A DNA stretch of 64,000 nt from Cognatiluteimonas telluris (GCF_011320095.1 NZ_JAANOY010000012.1:1-64000), one strand, 5' to 3'. Shown: positions 31,117 through 40,851, numbered from the stretch's first letter. The notes: generated by a model not told the origin, from the sequence alone. Translations and numbers: made by a program.

Positions 31117-31389
31117 ATGAACAAAGCCGAATTCGTCGATGCCGTCGCCGACGCCGCCGAACTGTCCAAGATGGAAGCCGCCCGTGCCGTCGACGCGATG
31201 GTCGGTGCGATCACCAAGGCGCTGAAGAAGGGCGATGCCGTCACGCTGGTCGGTTTCGGCACGTTCCAGGTCCGTGATCGCGGCGCGCGCACCGGCCGCA
31301 ATCCGCGTACTGGTGACACGATCAACATTGCCGCCTCGAAGAATCCGACCTTCAAGGCAGGCAAGGCGCTGCGCGACGCCGTCAACTGA
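31117..31389 (+). CDS. hupB: DNA-binding protein HU
   Basis: This 90-residue nucleoid protein begins MNKAEFVDAVADAAELSK, with the conserved beta-arm core GFGTFQVRDRGARTGRNPRTG (DNA minor-groove intercalating Pro in NPRTG) and C-terminal PTFKAGKALRDAVN. It bends DNA as a homodimer. Position after lon matches the classical lon-hupB order. An upstream in-frame GTG/ATG extension (from 30886) is not conserved and was rejected. An intrinsic terminator follows. Confidence 0.98.
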   Translation: MNKAEFVDAVADAAELSKMEAARAVDAMVGAITKALKKGDAVTLVGFGTFQVRDRGARTGRNPRTGDTINIAASKNPTFKAGKALRDAVN

Positions 31390-31436
31390 TCCGCGTCCAC
31401 CGTGATCGGCGCCTGGCGCGCCGGACCGGCCATTCG

Positions 31437-31463
31437 AAAGCCCGGCAATGCCGGGCTTTTTTT
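31437..31463 (+). terminator. Terminator after hupB
   Basis: AAGCCCGGC / GCCGGGCTT hairpin with a 4-base loop and seven T residues. Confidence 0.93.
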
Positions 31464-31674
31464 GCATCCGTGGAATCGTCGTCGGCCGTGCGGCACGTGG
31501 GCCTGGCGTGCAAGGTTCATGCGCAGCGCAGCTGGGGCACGCTGCTCCCGTCCCCGCGCCCGCCGCTTGGCGAGACACCGGGCGCGGCGTGCCTTGCGCA
31601 TGCCGACATCCAACCGGATCGGCGCCGGCCTGGACCCGCATCGCCATGCGGGAGCCGGTATCATCGCCACCGAT

Positions 31675-31749
31675 GGGTGCTTAGCTCAGTGGTAGAGCGT
31701 CTCCTTTACACGGAGAGGGTCGGGGGTTCGAAACCCTCAGCACCCACCA
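31675..31749 (+). tRNA. tRNA-Val (TAC)
   Basis: This 75-base cloverleaf has acceptor GGGTGCT/AGCACCC, anticodon TAC in TTTACAC and encoded CCA. It lies between hupB and tRNA-Asp. Confidence 0.96.
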
Positions 31750-31951
31750 TGCCTTCGCATGGCAGGGTTGCCGTGCTGCGCGCCATGGCCTGTCGTTCTT
31801 GATGGAGGCGCGGCGGGCGCCAGTCCCGTGATGGCCATGCAGCGCTTCGCCGCTGGTGGGGACCGGTACGGCAAGGTCGGCCCTTGTTGCGCAACCGATT
31901 CCGGCACGCCTTGCGGTCGGCCGAGACGCTCTGTATCATGCCCGGCTCCGC

Positions 31952-32028
31952 GGAGTGGTAGTTCAGTTGGTTAGAATGCTGGCCTGTCACGCCGGAGGTC
32001 GCGGGTTCGAGTCCCGTCCACTCCGCCA
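31952..32028 (+). tRNA. tRNA-Asp (GTC)
   Basis: This 77-base tRNA has acceptor GGAGTGG paired with CCACTCC, anticodon GTC in CTGTCAC, and CCA encoded. It is followed at once by a terminator. Confidence 0.96.
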
Positions 32029-32039
32029 GAGTTGTTTTT

Positions 32040-32071
32040 GAAGGACGCCCCCGTGGCGTCCTTCTTTTTTT
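32040..32071 (+). terminator. Terminator after tRNA-Asp
   Basis: GAAGGACGCC / GGCGTCCTTC arms around CCCGT are followed by seven T residues, ending the Val-Asp tRNA transcript before ppiD. Confidence 0.93.
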
Positions 32072-32155
32072 GCCTTGCGCGCTCCCCGTCGTCGTCTTCG
32101 GCCGGAGGGCGAAGCGCGGTAGACTTCGCGGCTTCGCCACATCGCAACGCCGCCC

Positions 32156-34132
32156 ATGCTGCAGAACCTGCGCGACAAGACCTCCGGCTGGATCGCTGGC
32201 GCCATCCTTGGTTTGCTGACGATCCCGTTCGCTTTCTTCGGCATGGACCAGTACCTGTTCCAGCGCAACGACACCTTCGCGGCCAAGATCGAGGCGCCGC
32301 CGAACTGGTGGCCGTCGGCGCCGGCGGTGTGGCCGGTGACGATGCTTTGGCAGCGCGACGAGATCAAGGCCGACGAATTCCGCGCCGCGTTCGAACGTGC
32401 GCGCCAGGACCAGCGGCAGCAGCAGGGTGAGCAGTTCGATCCGCGCGCGTTCGAGTCCGTCGACAACAAGCGCAAGGTGCTCGACACGATCGTCGACCAG
32501 CGCGTGCTGGCGATGGCGGCCGATCGCGACGGCATCGCGGTCGGCGACGACCTCGTCCGCAAGACGATCCAGGGTATTCCGGCCTTCCAGGTCGATGGCA
32601 GGTTCGATCCGCAGCGCTACCAGCTGGCGCTGGCATCGCAGAACCCGCCACGCTCGCCGTCGCAGTTCCAGGAAGAAGTCCGCAAGGGCCTGCAGCAGAG
32701 CCTGATCCCCAATGCGGTGGTGCAGACCGCGTTCGTGACGCCGGCCGAACTGCAGCGCGTGCTCAAGCTGCTCGGCGAACGCCGCGACGTCAGCTTCGCG
32801 ATCATCCCGCCGCCGGCCCCGGATGCGGCGCCAATCACCGCCGCCGAAATCCAGAAGTGGTACGACGCCCATCGCGACGACTATCGCGCCCCGGAGACCG
32901 TGTCGCTGGATTACATCGACGTCGACCAGTCGGCGCTGCCGGCGCCGGCCGTGGCCGACGATGCGACACTGCGCCAGCGCTACGACGACGAGAAGGCGCG
33001 TTTCGTCGAGCCCGAACAGCGGCTGGCTTCGCACATCCTCATCAAGGTCGACGCCAACGCCACGCCTGCCCAGCAGCAGGCGGCGCAGGCCAAGGCCGCC
33101 GCGCTCGCGCAGCAGGCGCGGCAGCCCGGTGCGGACTTTGCCGCCCTGGCGCGCGCCAATTCCGACGATGCCGGTTCCAAGGTTTCCGGCGGCGACCTGG
33201 GCTGGGTAGCCAAGGGCGTGATGGTGAAACCGTTCGAGGATGCATTGTTCTCGATGCAGGCAGGACAGGTCAGCGATCCGGTCAAGTCCGAATTCGGCTG
33301 GCACGTGATCGACCTGCGCGAAGTCAAGCCAGGCACGCAGAAGCCGTTCGAGCAGGTGCGCGACCAGCTTGCGCGCGAGCAGGCAGACAACGATCGCGAG
33401 CATGGCTTCAACGACCTGATCGGCCGGATGGTCGACGAGGTCAATCGCAATCCGACCACCCTGGCGCCAGCCGCGCGCCTGGCGAAGGTGGAAGTCCGGC
33501 ACGCGGGTCCCATCGCGCGCGGCCAGGGGAACGGCCTGCTCGCCAACCCCGCGGTCCAGCGCGTGGCCTTCTCCGAATCGATGATCGAGGACGGCACCGT
33601 CAGCGATCCGATCGACGTCGGCAACGGCCACAGCCTGCTGATTCGCGTATCCGGTCATTCCCAGGCGCACCAGTTGCCGCTGGCCGACGTCAGCAGCCGG
33701 GTGGTGGCCGCGATCCGCGCCGATCGCGCTGCCAAGGCGGCCGATGCCGAAGCCGACCGGATCCTCGCCGCGGTGAAGGCAGGCACGCCGTTGAAGGATG
33801 CGGCGGCCGCGCGGCAGCTGGTCGCCAGCGACGTTCCGGCGCTCCCGCGCGGAGCGCCGATGCCCGATGCCCAGGCGGTGCGCGCGTTCTTCGAAGCGGC
33901 CCCGCCCGCGCCGGGCAAGGTGTCGCCGGGCAAGGTCGCGCTGGGGGACGGTCGCGAGGTCGTCTTCGCGGTCAGCCGGATCATCCCGGGCAACCCGGAT
34001 GAAGCCAGCGCCGAACAGAAGCTGTCGCTCCAGCAGCAGATGGTCCAGGCGATCGGCGAGGACGACGTGCTTGGGCTGGTCGACAGCCTGCGCGCCCGGG
34101 TCAAGGTGACCGTCGCCGAGGATCGCCTCTAG
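32156..34132 (+). CDS. ppiD: Periplasmic folding chaperone PpiD (SurA-N + parvulin)
   Basis: This is a 658-residue inner-membrane-anchored protein. A single transmembrane helix (about residues 11-31) directs a long periplasmic part consisting of a SurA-N-like chaperone region, a parvulin (PPIC) domain around residues 285-400 (RLASHILIKVD ... SGGDLGWVAKG ... KSEFGWHVIDL) and C-terminal chaperone segments. It acts on newly translocated proteins at the Sec translocon. PpiD parvulin domains are often catalytically weak; activity cannot be judged here. It is single, with a strong terminator after it. Confidence 0.95.
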   Translation: MLQNLRDKTSGWIAGAILGLLTIPFAFFGMDQYLFQRNDTFAAKIEAPPNWWPSAPAVWPVTMLWQRDEIKADEFRAAFERARQDQRQQQGEQFDPRAFESVDNKRKVLDTIVDQRVLAMAADRDGIAVGDDLVRKTIQGIPAFQVDGRFDPQRYQLALASQNPPRSPSQFQEEVRKGLQQSLIPNAVVQTAFVTPAELQRVLKLLGERRDVSFAIIPPPAPDAAPITAAEIQKWYDAHRDDYRAPETVSLDYIDVDQSALPAPAVADDATLRQRYDDEKARFVEPEQRLASHILIKVDANATPAQQQAAQAKAAALAQQARQPGADFAALARANSDDAGSKVSGGDLGWVAKGVMVKPFEDALFSMQAGQVSDPVKSEFGWHVIDLREVKPGTQKPFEQVRDQLAREQADNDREHGFNDLIGRMVDEVNRNPTTLAPAARLAKVEVRHAGPIARGQGNGLLANPAVQRVAFSESMIEDGTVSDPIDVGNGHSLLIRVSGHSQAHQLPLADVSSRVVAAIRADRAAKAADAEADRILAAVKAGTPLKDAAAARQLVASDVPALPRGAPMPDAQAVRAFFEAAPPAPGKVSPGKVALGDGREVVFAVSRIIPGNPDEASAEQKLSLQQQMVQAIGEDDVLGLVDSLRARVKVTVAEDRL

Positions 34133-34164
34133 TCGGGGCGATGCAGCGACGGCTGCACTGATGG

Positions 34165-34192
34165 AAAAGCCCGGCACTGCCGGGCTTTTTTT
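34165..34192 (+). terminator. Terminator between ppiD and fabI
   Basis: AAAAGCCCGGC / GCCGGGCTTTT hairpin with a short loop and T tract; the A/T symmetry makes it usable for both convergent genes. Confidence 0.92.
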
Positions 34193-34217
34193 CATCCAGC
34201 GGTAGGCGCGCGAAGCG

Positions 34218-35027
34218 CTATTCGGTTTCGACCCCGGTCATGCCGAGGATGTTGTAGCCCGCGTCCACGTAGGTGATTTCACCAGTGACGCCCGCGGCGA
34301 GGTCCGAGGACAGGAACGCGGCGACGTTGCCGACGTCCTCGATCGTGACCGTGCGGCGCAGCGGCGCGTTCTCCTCGACATGGCCGAGGATCTTGCGGAA
34401 GCCGGCGATGCCGGCCGCGGCAAGGGTCTTGATCGGCCCGGCGGAAATCGCATTGACGCGGGTGCCTTCCGGGCCGAGGTTGCAGGCCAGGTAGCGCACG
34501 CTGGATTCCAGGCTCGCCTTGGCCACGCCCATCAGGTTGTAGCCGGTGAGCGCGCGCTCCGAACCCAGGTAGGTCAGGGTCAGGATGCTGCCGTGGCGCC
34601 CCTGCATCAGCGGCCGCGCGGCCTTGGCCATCGCCGAGAGCGAATAGGCCGAGATGTCCAGCGCCAGCGCGAAGTTTTCCCGCGTCAGGCCGTCGAGGAA
34701 CTGGCCCGCGATCGCTTCGCGCGGTGCGAACGCGATCGCGTGGACGAGGATGTCGAAACCGTCGGGCCAGTGCTGGCCGAGTTGCTCGAAACAGGCCGCG
34801 ATCTGCGCGTCGTCGGAGACGTCCAGCGGAATGACGATGTCGCCCGACTGGCCCGGCTGGCGATATTCCGCGGCGGCCTTCTCGACCCGCGACTTGAGCT
34901 TTTCGTTCTGGTAGGTGAAGGCCAGCTGCGCGCCTTCGCGGTGCATGGCTTCGGCGATGCCGGTGGCGATCGAGCGCTCGCTGGCGATGCCGGTGATCAG
35001 GGCGCGCTTGCCTTGCAGGAATCCCAT
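34218..35027 (-). CDS. fabI: Enoyl-[acyl-carrier-protein] reductase (NADH)
   Basis: This 269-residue short-chain dehydrogenase catalyses the last reduction of each fatty-acid elongation cycle. The family-specific nucleotide loop [16 protein letters not shown] replaces the usual TGxxxGxG. The active-site Tyr and Lys with the six-residue spacing typical of FabI occur in [13 protein letters not shown]. The length and C-terminus with [11 protein letters not shown] are typical. FabI is the triclosan target. It is convergent with ppiD and the mltD operon lies upstream in the same orientation. Confidence 0.96.
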   Translation of the reverse strand: MGFLQGKRALITGIASERSIATGIAEAMHREGAQLAFTYQNEKLKSRVEKAAAEYRQPGQSGDIVIPLDVSDDAQIAACFEQLGQHWPDGFDILVHAIAFAPREAIAGQFLDGLTRENFALALDISAYSLSAMAKAARPLMQGRHGSILTLTYLGSERALTGYNLMGVAKASLESSVRYLACNLGPEGTRVNAISAGPIKTLAAAGIAGFRKILGHVEENAPLRRTVTIEDVGNVAAFLSSDLAAGVTGEITYVDAGYNILGMTGVETE

Positions 35028-35082
35028 GTCGTGTCCGTAGTCGAAATCGGGGCGCTAGTGTGCCCGCGCGCGCCGGCCTGGG

Positions 35083-36384
35083 CTACTCGGACAGTTCGCC
35101 GTCGAGCTTGAGCACCATGCCTGGGTGCAGGATCGCGCGCGGCGCCAGCGCGTTGCGCGACAGCAGGTCGGCCACCCGCAGCTTGTAGCGCCTGGCAATC
35201 GTCCACAGCGATTCGCCGCGGCTGACGGTGTGGGTATGCGGGTGCAGGTCGAGCGTGTCCGCGGTCGCCGCAGGCGACGAAACGGCGCGGCCATGCGTGG
35301 TTACCGGATCGACCTGGACGGCCCCGGGGCCCGACAGGGCGGCATTGGCCGCGGCCAGCATCGGCCGCGCGCCGGCAGCGGTGGCTGGAAGGACGGGAGA
35401 TGGCGCCGACGCCGCTGCCGTGCTGGCGAGGGCAGGCGCCGGATCCCGCCCTGCATCCACGCCGGCCCCCTGCAGGGCGGCCGCCAGCTGCGCCGTGGGC
35501 GGCGGCGCCAGCACCAGTGGGGCAGAGGCGCCGGCCCTGGCCACCCGGCCGGCGGAGAAGGCCGGGTTCAGGCGTGCCACCGTCGCGCCGTCGCGGCCGG
35601 TCACCGCCGACCAGTCGGCCAGGCTGCGCGTGCCCGCCGGCAGGCTGATCGCCTGCAGCACCGGCACCGGGCGGTCGATCGACTGCAGCCAGCTGTCGCG
35701 GTCGTCGGCCTGGTCGAGCAGGCAGGACAGCGCATGCAGCTTGCGCACGTAGGCGCGGGTGATGCCGGACAGGCCGACGAGCTTCTCGGGGTCGGCATGG
35801 CGCGCGACCTGGCCGCTGCGGCGCAGTGCGTCGAAGACGCGGTATTCGCCGGCGTTGTAGGCCATCACCGCCAGCCGCCAGTCGCCGGCGAACATGCCGT
35901 GCAGGGTCTTCAGATAACGCACCGCGGCGCGGGTCGAGTCCACCGGCGACAGCCGCCCGTCGTACCCGGCGCGGATCGGCACCTGGTGGTTGCGGGCGGT
36001 CACCGTGATCAGCTGCCACAGCCCGGCCGGTCCCGAGGCGCTGCGCGCGCCGGGCCTGTAGCCGCTCTCCACGAAGGGGATCAGGGCGTATTCGGTCGGC
36101 AGGTCGGCCTCGCGCACGGCGTCGACCACATAGCCGAACAGGGCCAGCACGTCGCTGTCCGGCGTCGCCAGCCGGCTTGGCGCCGCCGAGTAGAGGCCAC
36201 GCCAGCGTTGGCTGCTGCCGGTCTCGCAGGTCGGATCGGCCAGGCCGGCGCGGAATTCGGCATAGATGTCCTGGCCATTGCGGACCGCCGGCGTCGGCAG
36301 CGCCTGCGCCCCGGCCAGCGGGGCCGCCATCGCCGCCAGCAGCCCGGCGACCACCCCGGCCACGCCCCGCGGGCGCGAGCTCAC
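35083..36384 (-). CDS. mltD: Membrane-bound lytic murein transglycosylase D
   Basis: This is a 433-residue protein. The start is GTG 36382-36384, overlapping the gloB stop as GTGA; it gives a signal peptide (GVVAGLLAAMAAPLAGAQA) without a clear lipobox Cys. The SLT catalytic domain (about residues 100-230) has the active-site Glu in FVESGYRPGA and the motif GPAGLWQL. A long Ala/Pro-rich linker follows. The C-terminal LysM domain (HTVSRGESLWTIARRYKL) binds peptidoglycan; a second, degenerate LysM-like segment lies around residues 280-310. It cleaves murein glycan strands to anhydro-muropeptides. Confidence 0.92.
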   Translation of the reverse strand: MSSRPRGVAGVVAGLLAAMAAPLAGAQALPTPAVRNGQDIYAEFRAGLADPTCETGSSQRWRGLYSAAPSRLATPDSDVLALFGYVVDAVREADLPTEYALIPFVESGYRPGARSASGPAGLWQLITVTARNHQVPIRAGYDGRLSPVDSTRAAVRYLKTLHGMFAGDWRLAVMAYNAGEYRVFDALRRSGQVARHADPEKLVGLSGITRAYVRKLHALSCLLDQADDRDSWLQSIDRPVPVLQAISLPAGTRSLADWSAVTGRDGATVARLNPAFSAGRVARAGASAPLVLAPPPTAQLAAALQGAGVDAGRDPAPALASTAAASAPSPVLPATAAGARPMLAAANAALSGPGAVQVDPVTTHGRAVSSPAATADTLDLHPHTHTVSRGESLWTIARRYKLRVADLLSRNALAPRAILHPGMVLKLDGELSE

Positions 36385-37145
36385 GCGCCGAACCCGTCTT
36401 TCCAGTGCCGCAGCGCGGCGAAGGCGTCCACGCGATCGCCCGGGGCCCGGCCGAACCGGGCGGAGAGGGCGGCCTGGACCGGCGCGGTGTCGATGCGCAG
36501 GAAGGGATTGGCGGCCAGTTCGTCGGCCAGCGTGCTGGGCAGGGTCGGCAGGTGCTGTTGGCGCATGGCGAAGGCTTCCTCGGTGCGTCGGCGCAGGGCC
36601 GCGTTGTCGGGGTCGACCACCCGCGCGAAGGCGGCGTTGGCCAGGGTGTATTCGTGCCCGCAGCAGACATCGGTGTCCGGGGGCAGGGCGGCGAGGCGAT
36701 CCAGCGACGCCAGCATCTGTGCAGGGGTGCCTTCGAACAGCCGGCCACAGCCCAGGCTGAAGAGGGTGTCGCCGCAGAACAGCCGGCCGTGGCCGACGAA
36801 GGCGATATGGCTGGAGGTGTGTCCCGGGATCTCCAGGACGTCGAAACGCCAGTCGCCGACGGTGGCCTGGTCGCCGTCGCGCATGCGCTGGCACGGCAGG
36901 TCGACGCGCGGGTCGTCCGGGGCGAATACCGGCAGGCCGGGCCAGCGGGCCAGCAATTCCAGCGCACCGCCGATGTGGTCGGCGTGATGGTGGGTGAGCA
37001 GCAGCGCCAGCGGTTGCAGGCCGGCATCGGCGGCGCGCAGCACCGGGCGGGCTTCACCCGGATCGACCACCACCCCGCGCCCGGCGGCGTCGGCGAGCGT
37101 CCAGATGTAGTTGTCCGTGAAGGCGGGCAGCGGCTGCAGGACCAT
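36381..37145 (-). CDS. gloB: Hydroxyacylglutathione hydrolase (glyoxalase II)
   Basis: This 254-residue metallo-beta-lactamase-fold enzyme hydrolyses S-D-lactoylglutathione to lactate and glutathione. The binuclear metal motif is LTHHHADHIGG, with further ligands in the PGHTSSH and FCGDTLFSLGCGR segments and CGHEYTLANA. The C-terminal glutathione-binding helical domain is complete. It is coupled to mltD through GTGA overlap. The conserved order mltD-gloB-yafS-rnhA-dnaQ is the same as in Escherichia coli. Confidence 0.96.
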   Translation of the reverse strand: MVLQPLPAFTDNYIWTLADAAGRGVVVDPGEARPVLRAADAGLQPLALLLTHHHADHIGGALELLARWPGLPVFAPDDPRVDLPCQRMRDGDQATVGDWRFDVLEIPGHTSSHIAFVGHGRLFCGDTLFSLGCGRLFEGTPAQMLASLDRLAALPPDTDVCCGHEYTLANAAFARVVDPDNAALRRRTEEAFAMRQQHLPTLPSTLADELAANPFLRIDTAPVQAALSARFGRAPGDRVDAFAALRHWKDGFGA

Positions 37146-37181
37146 CCGACGGTCGCTCCCGGCCCGGGGCGGGCCGCTAGA

Positions 37182-37856
37182 ATGCCGACCATGCCTTCCC
37201 CCTCACCAGCCGGTCAACCCGACGGCCTGTCCGAACGCCATCGCATCTGGTTCGGGTCCCCCGCTGGCCAAGCCCTGGTCGAGAGCGAATCGGCCGGCAT
37301 CCAGGCCGCGCTCGCCGGCCGCCCCGGACAGGCCTGGCTCTGGTTGGGCCCGGTGGCGCAAGCCATTGATCCACAAGGCCACGGCCTGCAATTGCAGGGC
37401 GCCGGCGAGACCTGGGACGGGCCGCTGCGCTGCGCCTTGCCACTGCCGCTGGCCAACGAATCGGTCGCCACCGTCGTGCTCCAGCACGCGGCGCGCCGGG
37501 GCCGGCGCGGCGCCGGCCTGATCGAGGAGTGCGCCCGGGTTCTGATGCCCGGCGGCCAGCTCTGGCTCTACGTCCTCAACCCGCTATCGCCCTATCGCTG
37601 GCGCTGGCAGGCCAGCGCGCTCGGGGCCTCGGAGCCGCTGCGCTGGCGCCGGCGGCTGCAGGCGGCCGGCCTGCACCCGCAGGGGATGTCGCAAGGCGTG
37701 GGCCCGGTCTGGAAGATCCGGGTCGACCCCGCGCTGCAACAAGGCCCCGGCCTGCGCGCCGCCTACCTGCTGCGCGCTGAAAAGCGCGTCCTCCCGCTGA
37801 CCCCGTTGCGGCAACGGCCGGCGTTGCGGCTGACCGAAGGCGTCCCGGCGGCATGA
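37182..37856 (+). CDS. YafS-like SAM-dependent methyltransferase
   Basis: This 224-residue protein is divergent from gloB across a 36-base gap. The methyltransferase-11-like core shows the post-SAM segment [25 protein letters not shown], but the N-terminal glycine-rich SAM loop is atypical ([10 protein letters not shown]). Position between gloB and rnhA matches YafS of Escherichia coli, whose substrate is unknown. Starts at 37182 or 37191 are equally possible. It is coupled to rnhA by ATGA overlap. Confidence 0.8.
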   Translation: MPTMPSPSPAGQPDGLSERHRIWFGSPAGQALVESESAGIQAALAGRPGQAWLWLGPVAQAIDPQGHGLQLQGAGETWDGPLRCALPLPLANESVATVVLQHAARRGRRGAGLIEECARVLMPGGQLWLYVLNPLSPYRWRWQASALGASEPLRWRRRLQAAGLHPQGMSQGVGPVWKIRVDPALQQGPGLRAAYLLRAEKRVLPLTPLRQRPALRLTEGVPAA

Positions 37857-38323
37857 GTGCATTGAAGGCGGTGGAGATCCACACCGATGGCGCCTGCCTG
37901 GGCAATCCCGGCCCGGGCGGCTGGGCGGCGCTGCTGCGCTACCGCGGCAAGGAGCGCGAACTCGCCGGCGGCGAACCGCTGACGACCAACAACCGGATGG
38001 AGCTGATGGCGGCGATCGTCGGGCTGGAAACCCTGAGCGAGCCTTGTGCGATCACCCTGCACACCGACTCGCAGTACGTCCGCCAGGGCATTACCGAATG
38101 GCTGCCCGGCTGGGTGCGACGGGGCTGGAAGACGTCGGGCGGCGATCCGGTCAAGAATCGCGACCTGTGGGAACGCCTGCAGGCCGCCTGCACCCGCCAT
38201 CGCATCGACTGGCGCTGGGTCAAGGGCCATAGCGGCGACCCGGACAACGAGCGCGTCGACCAGCTGGCGCGCGCGCAGGCGATCGAATACAAAACCAGAA
38301 TCGAACGGGGGATCGACGCCTGA
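37853..38323 (+). CDS. rnhA: Ribonuclease HI
   Basis: This 156-residue nuclease degrades RNA in RNA-DNA hybrids. The catalytic carboxylates are visible in [15 protein letters not shown] (Asp), NNRMELMA (Glu) and HTDSQYV (Asp), with the C-terminal Asp in the [11 protein letters not shown] loop. The basic handle [19 protein letters not shown]-like region is present, as in the Escherichia coli enzyme. The start overlaps the yafS stop and the stop overlaps the dnaQ start (TGATG), so three genes are translated in tandem. Confidence 0.97.
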   Translation: MSALKAVEIHTDGACLGNPGPGGWAALLRYRGKERELAGGEPLTTNNRMELMAAIVGLETLSEPCAITLHTDSQYVRQGITEWLPGWVRRGWKTSGGDPVKNRDLWERLQAACTRHRIDWRWVKGHSGDPDNERVDQLARAQAIEYKTRIERGIDA

Positions 38324-39027
38324 TGCGGCAGATCGTGCTGGATACCGAAACCACGGGCCTGTCGTGGGAACGCGGCAACCGCGTGGTGGAAATCGGCTGC
38401 GTGGAACTGGTGGAGCGCCGGCCGACCGGCCGCACCTTCCAGCGCTACCTCAATCCCGAGCGCGACTTCGAGCCTGGCGCGCAGGAGGTCACCGGCCTGA
38501 CCTGGGACTTCCTCGCCGACAAACCGAAGTTCGCCGAAGTGGCCGACGAGTTCCTCGCCTTCATCGACGGCGCGGAGCTGGTGATCCACAACGCCGCCTT
38601 CGACGTCGGCTTCCTGGATTCCGAACTGTCCCGGCTCGGCGAGCATTACGGTCGCCTGCACGCGCGCTGCCGGGTGGAGGACTCGCTGGCGCTGGCGCGG
38701 CAACGCTATCCGGGCCAGCGCAATTCGCTGGACGCGCTGTGCCGCCGGCTGGGCGTGGACTGCTCGCACAGGCAGCTGCATGGCGCGCTGCTGGACGCGC
38801 AGCTGCTGGCCGAGGCCTACCTGGCGCTGACTTCGGGCCAGAGCGAAATTGGTTTTGCGACCGAGCAGGTCGTGCAGGTGACCGTCGCGATGATCGGCGA
38901 CAGCGCCGCCGCCGGCCCGCGACCGCGGGTGCTGGTCCAGGCCGACGAAGTGCAGGCCCACGAAACCCGCCTCGCGGCGCTGCGCAAAAAGGCCGCCGTC
39001 TGCGTGTGGGACCTGATCGACGCCTGA
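38323..39027 (+). CDS. dnaQ: DNA polymerase III epsilon subunit (proofreading exonuclease)
   Basis: This is a 234-residue DEDDh 3'-5' exonuclease. Exo I is DTETTGLSW, Exo II is IHNAAFDVGFLD and Exo III is HGALLDAQLLAEAY, containing the catalytic His and Asp. The C-terminal tail (from about residue 185) that binds the alpha subunit is present and ends VCVWDLIDA. It proofreads replication as part of the Pol III core. It is the last gene of the block; a set of REP-like repeats follows. Confidence 0.96.
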   Translation: MRQIVLDTETTGLSWERGNRVVEIGCVELVERRPTGRTFQRYLNPERDFEPGAQEVTGLTWDFLADKPKFAEVADEFLAFIDGAELVIHNAAFDVGFLDSELSRLGEHYGRLHARCRVEDSLALARQRYPGQRNSLDALCRRLGVDCSHRQLHGALLDAQLLAEAYLALTSGQSEIGFATEQVVQVTVAMIGDSAAAGPRPRVLVQADEVQAHETRLAALRKKAAVCVWDLIDA

Positions 39028-39064
39028 GCACCAGCGGCGCAGCAGTCATGGAAAGCGCTCTTCG

Positions 39065-39172
39065 TCGGAGCGGCGCTCTTCCCAGGAGCGGCGCTCACCG
39101 CAGGAGCGGCTTCAGCCGCGAGTCCCTCCACGCCGACGAAAACCAAACGCTCGCGGCCGAAGCCGCTCCTAC
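39065..39172. repeat. REP-like repeat cluster after dnaQ
   Basis: Three direct copies of a GGAGCGGC-initial unit occur at about 39067, 39084 and 39102. The last one, GGAGCGGCTTCAGCCGCGAG (39103-39122), has an inverted partner CTCGCGGCCGAAGCCGCTCC at 39150-39169. Each unit is itself palindromic (GCGGCTTCAGCCGC). The structure is that of paired REP/BIME elements, common between genes in Xanthomonadaceae and Pseudomonas. A related copy lies at 40852-40880. It probably separates the convergent dnaQ and PP2C transcripts. Confidence 0.8.
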
Positions 39173-39201
39173 CAAAACAAGCCGTCCTACCCAAACAGCG
39201 C

Positions 39202-39906
39202 TCAGTGCCGGCGGACCAGCACCACGGTCACGTTGTCCGAACCGCCGCCATCGAGCGCGGCGGCGACCAGGCCGTCGACGCACTCCTGCGCGCTGCATTC
39301 GGTGTGTCCCAGCACCTGGGCGATGCCGCCGTCGTCCACTTCCTCGGTCAGGCCGTCGCTGCACAGCAGCAGCTGCATGCCGGGCCGCAGCTCGCCGGCC
39401 ATGGTCTCGACGTTGAGGTTCTGCGGGTCGGTCACGCCCAGTGCCTGGGTGACGACGTTGCGGTGCGGGTGGCTGCGCGCCTGCTCGACGCTGATCGCAC
39501 CCTGGCTGATCAGCTCCTGCACGTAGCTGTGGTCCTGCGACAACTGGGCCAGCTGGCCGTCGCGCCACAGGTACACGCGGCTGTCGCCCACCCAGGCGAC
39601 CTCGAAGCGGTTGCCGTTGACCCGCACCGCGACCACGGTGGTGCCCATCGGCAGGGCATCGTTGCGGCGGCGCGAGGCGCGGATGATCTCCTCGTCGGCG
39701 ACCCGGATCGCCTGCTGCAGCGGCGTGCCCTGGCGGATCTCGCGGACGATGGTCTCGCGCGCCAATGCGCTGGCGACCTCGCCGTATTCGTGGCCGCCCA
39801 TGCCGTCGGCCACCAGCCACAGCCCCAGTTCGCTGTCGCCGTAATAGGTGTCCTCGTTCAGCTCGCGCCGCAGGCCGACATGGGTCAGGTGTCCGAATTC
39901 GATCAT
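39202..39906 (-). CDS. PP2C-family serine/threonine protein phosphatase
   Basis: This is a 234-residue Mn/Mg-dependent phosphatase. The first metal motif is RRELNEDTYYGD, followed by LWLVADGMGGHEYGEVAS, the GTTVV strand, WVGDSRVYL, LLCSDGLTEEVDD and the C-terminal GGGSDNVTVVLV. These are all the PP2C motifs with their aspartates. Bacterial homologues (Stp/PrpC, PppA) reverse Hanks-type kinases. No kinase gene is adjacent here, so its partner is unknown. It is a stand-alone cytoplasmic protein without membrane helices. Confidence 0.93.
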   Translation of the reverse strand: MIEFGHLTHVGLRRELNEDTYYGDSELGLWLVADGMGGHEYGEVASALARETIVREIRQGTPLQQAIRVADEEIIRASRRRNDALPMGTTVVAVRVNGNRFEVAWVGDSRVYLWRDGQLAQLSQDHSYVQELISQGAISVEQARSHPHRNVVTQALGVTDPQNLNVETMAGELRPGMQLLLCSDGLTEEVDDGGIAQVLGHTECSAQECVDGLVAAALDGGGSDNVTVVLVRRH

Positions 39907-40146
39907 GAGGTCGATCAGGCCGGTGGCGAGGGGTGGGGTTCTGGCACGTTCAACGGAATCATCGCGGCCAAGCGGCCGCCGGGCAATGGACGCGTTGCTG
40001 CAACACGGGCAATGCCTGCCACGGCGATCCGCGGCGGGCTATCGACCATGCCGCCAGCCGATGGTTCCTTTGTTGCAGCTTGTGCCGCGCCCGGCGCGGC
40101 CCGTATCATTTGCGCCCTTCCCGGACCACCGGAAGGCCCGTCATCC

Positions 40147-40236
<90 letters not shown>

Positions 40237-40411
40237 CGGATGCAATGCGCACGGCGCCCTCGGGCGCCGTTTGCATTTGTGGGGCGGCATCCAGCCCTGG
40301 CGCGGCGGATCGGCACCTGGGAAGGCCCTCGGCGCGCGCTGGTGACCCATGCCATGGCCGTTCGGGGTCCATGCGTAAAATCAGGATCCCCCGCCCAGAC
40401 CCGGTGCGCGC

Positions 40412-40825
40412 ATGTCCGAAATCCTCGTCCCCGTGTCCTTCGGCGAATTGCTGGACAAGATCGCGATCCTGCAGATCAAGTCCGAGCGGATCGGCGACCC
40501 CGCCAAGCTTGCGAACATCCGCAGGGAGCTCAGTGCGCTGGAAAAAACCTGGATGGCGCACCCGGCCGCCGGCGGCGACATCGTCGAGCTGCGCGCGAGG
40601 CTCAAGGCCGTCAACGAGCGGCTGTGGGTGATCGAGGACGACATCCGCATCAAGGAGAAGGCGCAGCAGTTCGACGACGCCTTCATCCAGCTCGCGCGCA
40701 GCGTCTACTTCGAGAACGATGAGCGCGCGCGGATCAAGAAGGACATCAACCTCGCGTTGGGATCGGCCTACGTCGAGGAGAAGTCGTACCAGGATTACGG
40801 CGACGCCAGACCGCCGGCGCGCTGA
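40412..40825 (+). CDS. DUF6165-family protein (LPS-associated, unknown function)
   Basis: This is a 137-residue cytoplasmic, charged helical protein without membrane segments. N-terminal MSEILVPVSFGELLDKIAILQIKSERI and C-terminal KSYQDYGDA fit the DUF6165 family, members of which are usually found beside LPS-core glycosyltransferases and kdkA; the same genes follow here. Heptad-like helices between residues 10 and 100 suggest a coiled coil. The biochemical role is unknown. Confidence 0.75.
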   Translation: MSEILVPVSFGELLDKIAILQIKSERIGDPAKLANIRRELSALEKTWMAHPAAGGDIVELRARLKAVNERLWVIEDDIRIKEKAQQFDDAFIQLARSVYFENDERARIKKDINLALGSAYVEEKSYQDYGDARPPAR

Positions 40826-40851
40826 GCGGGAGGATATGGATCCTCGAAGCG

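Noticed and set aside
36177-37181. Upstream extension of the yafS-like gene by 335 codons
   Set aside because: It runs antisense through gloB and mltD, with Pro/Arg-rich translation and no methyltransferase motif; the family begins at about 37182.
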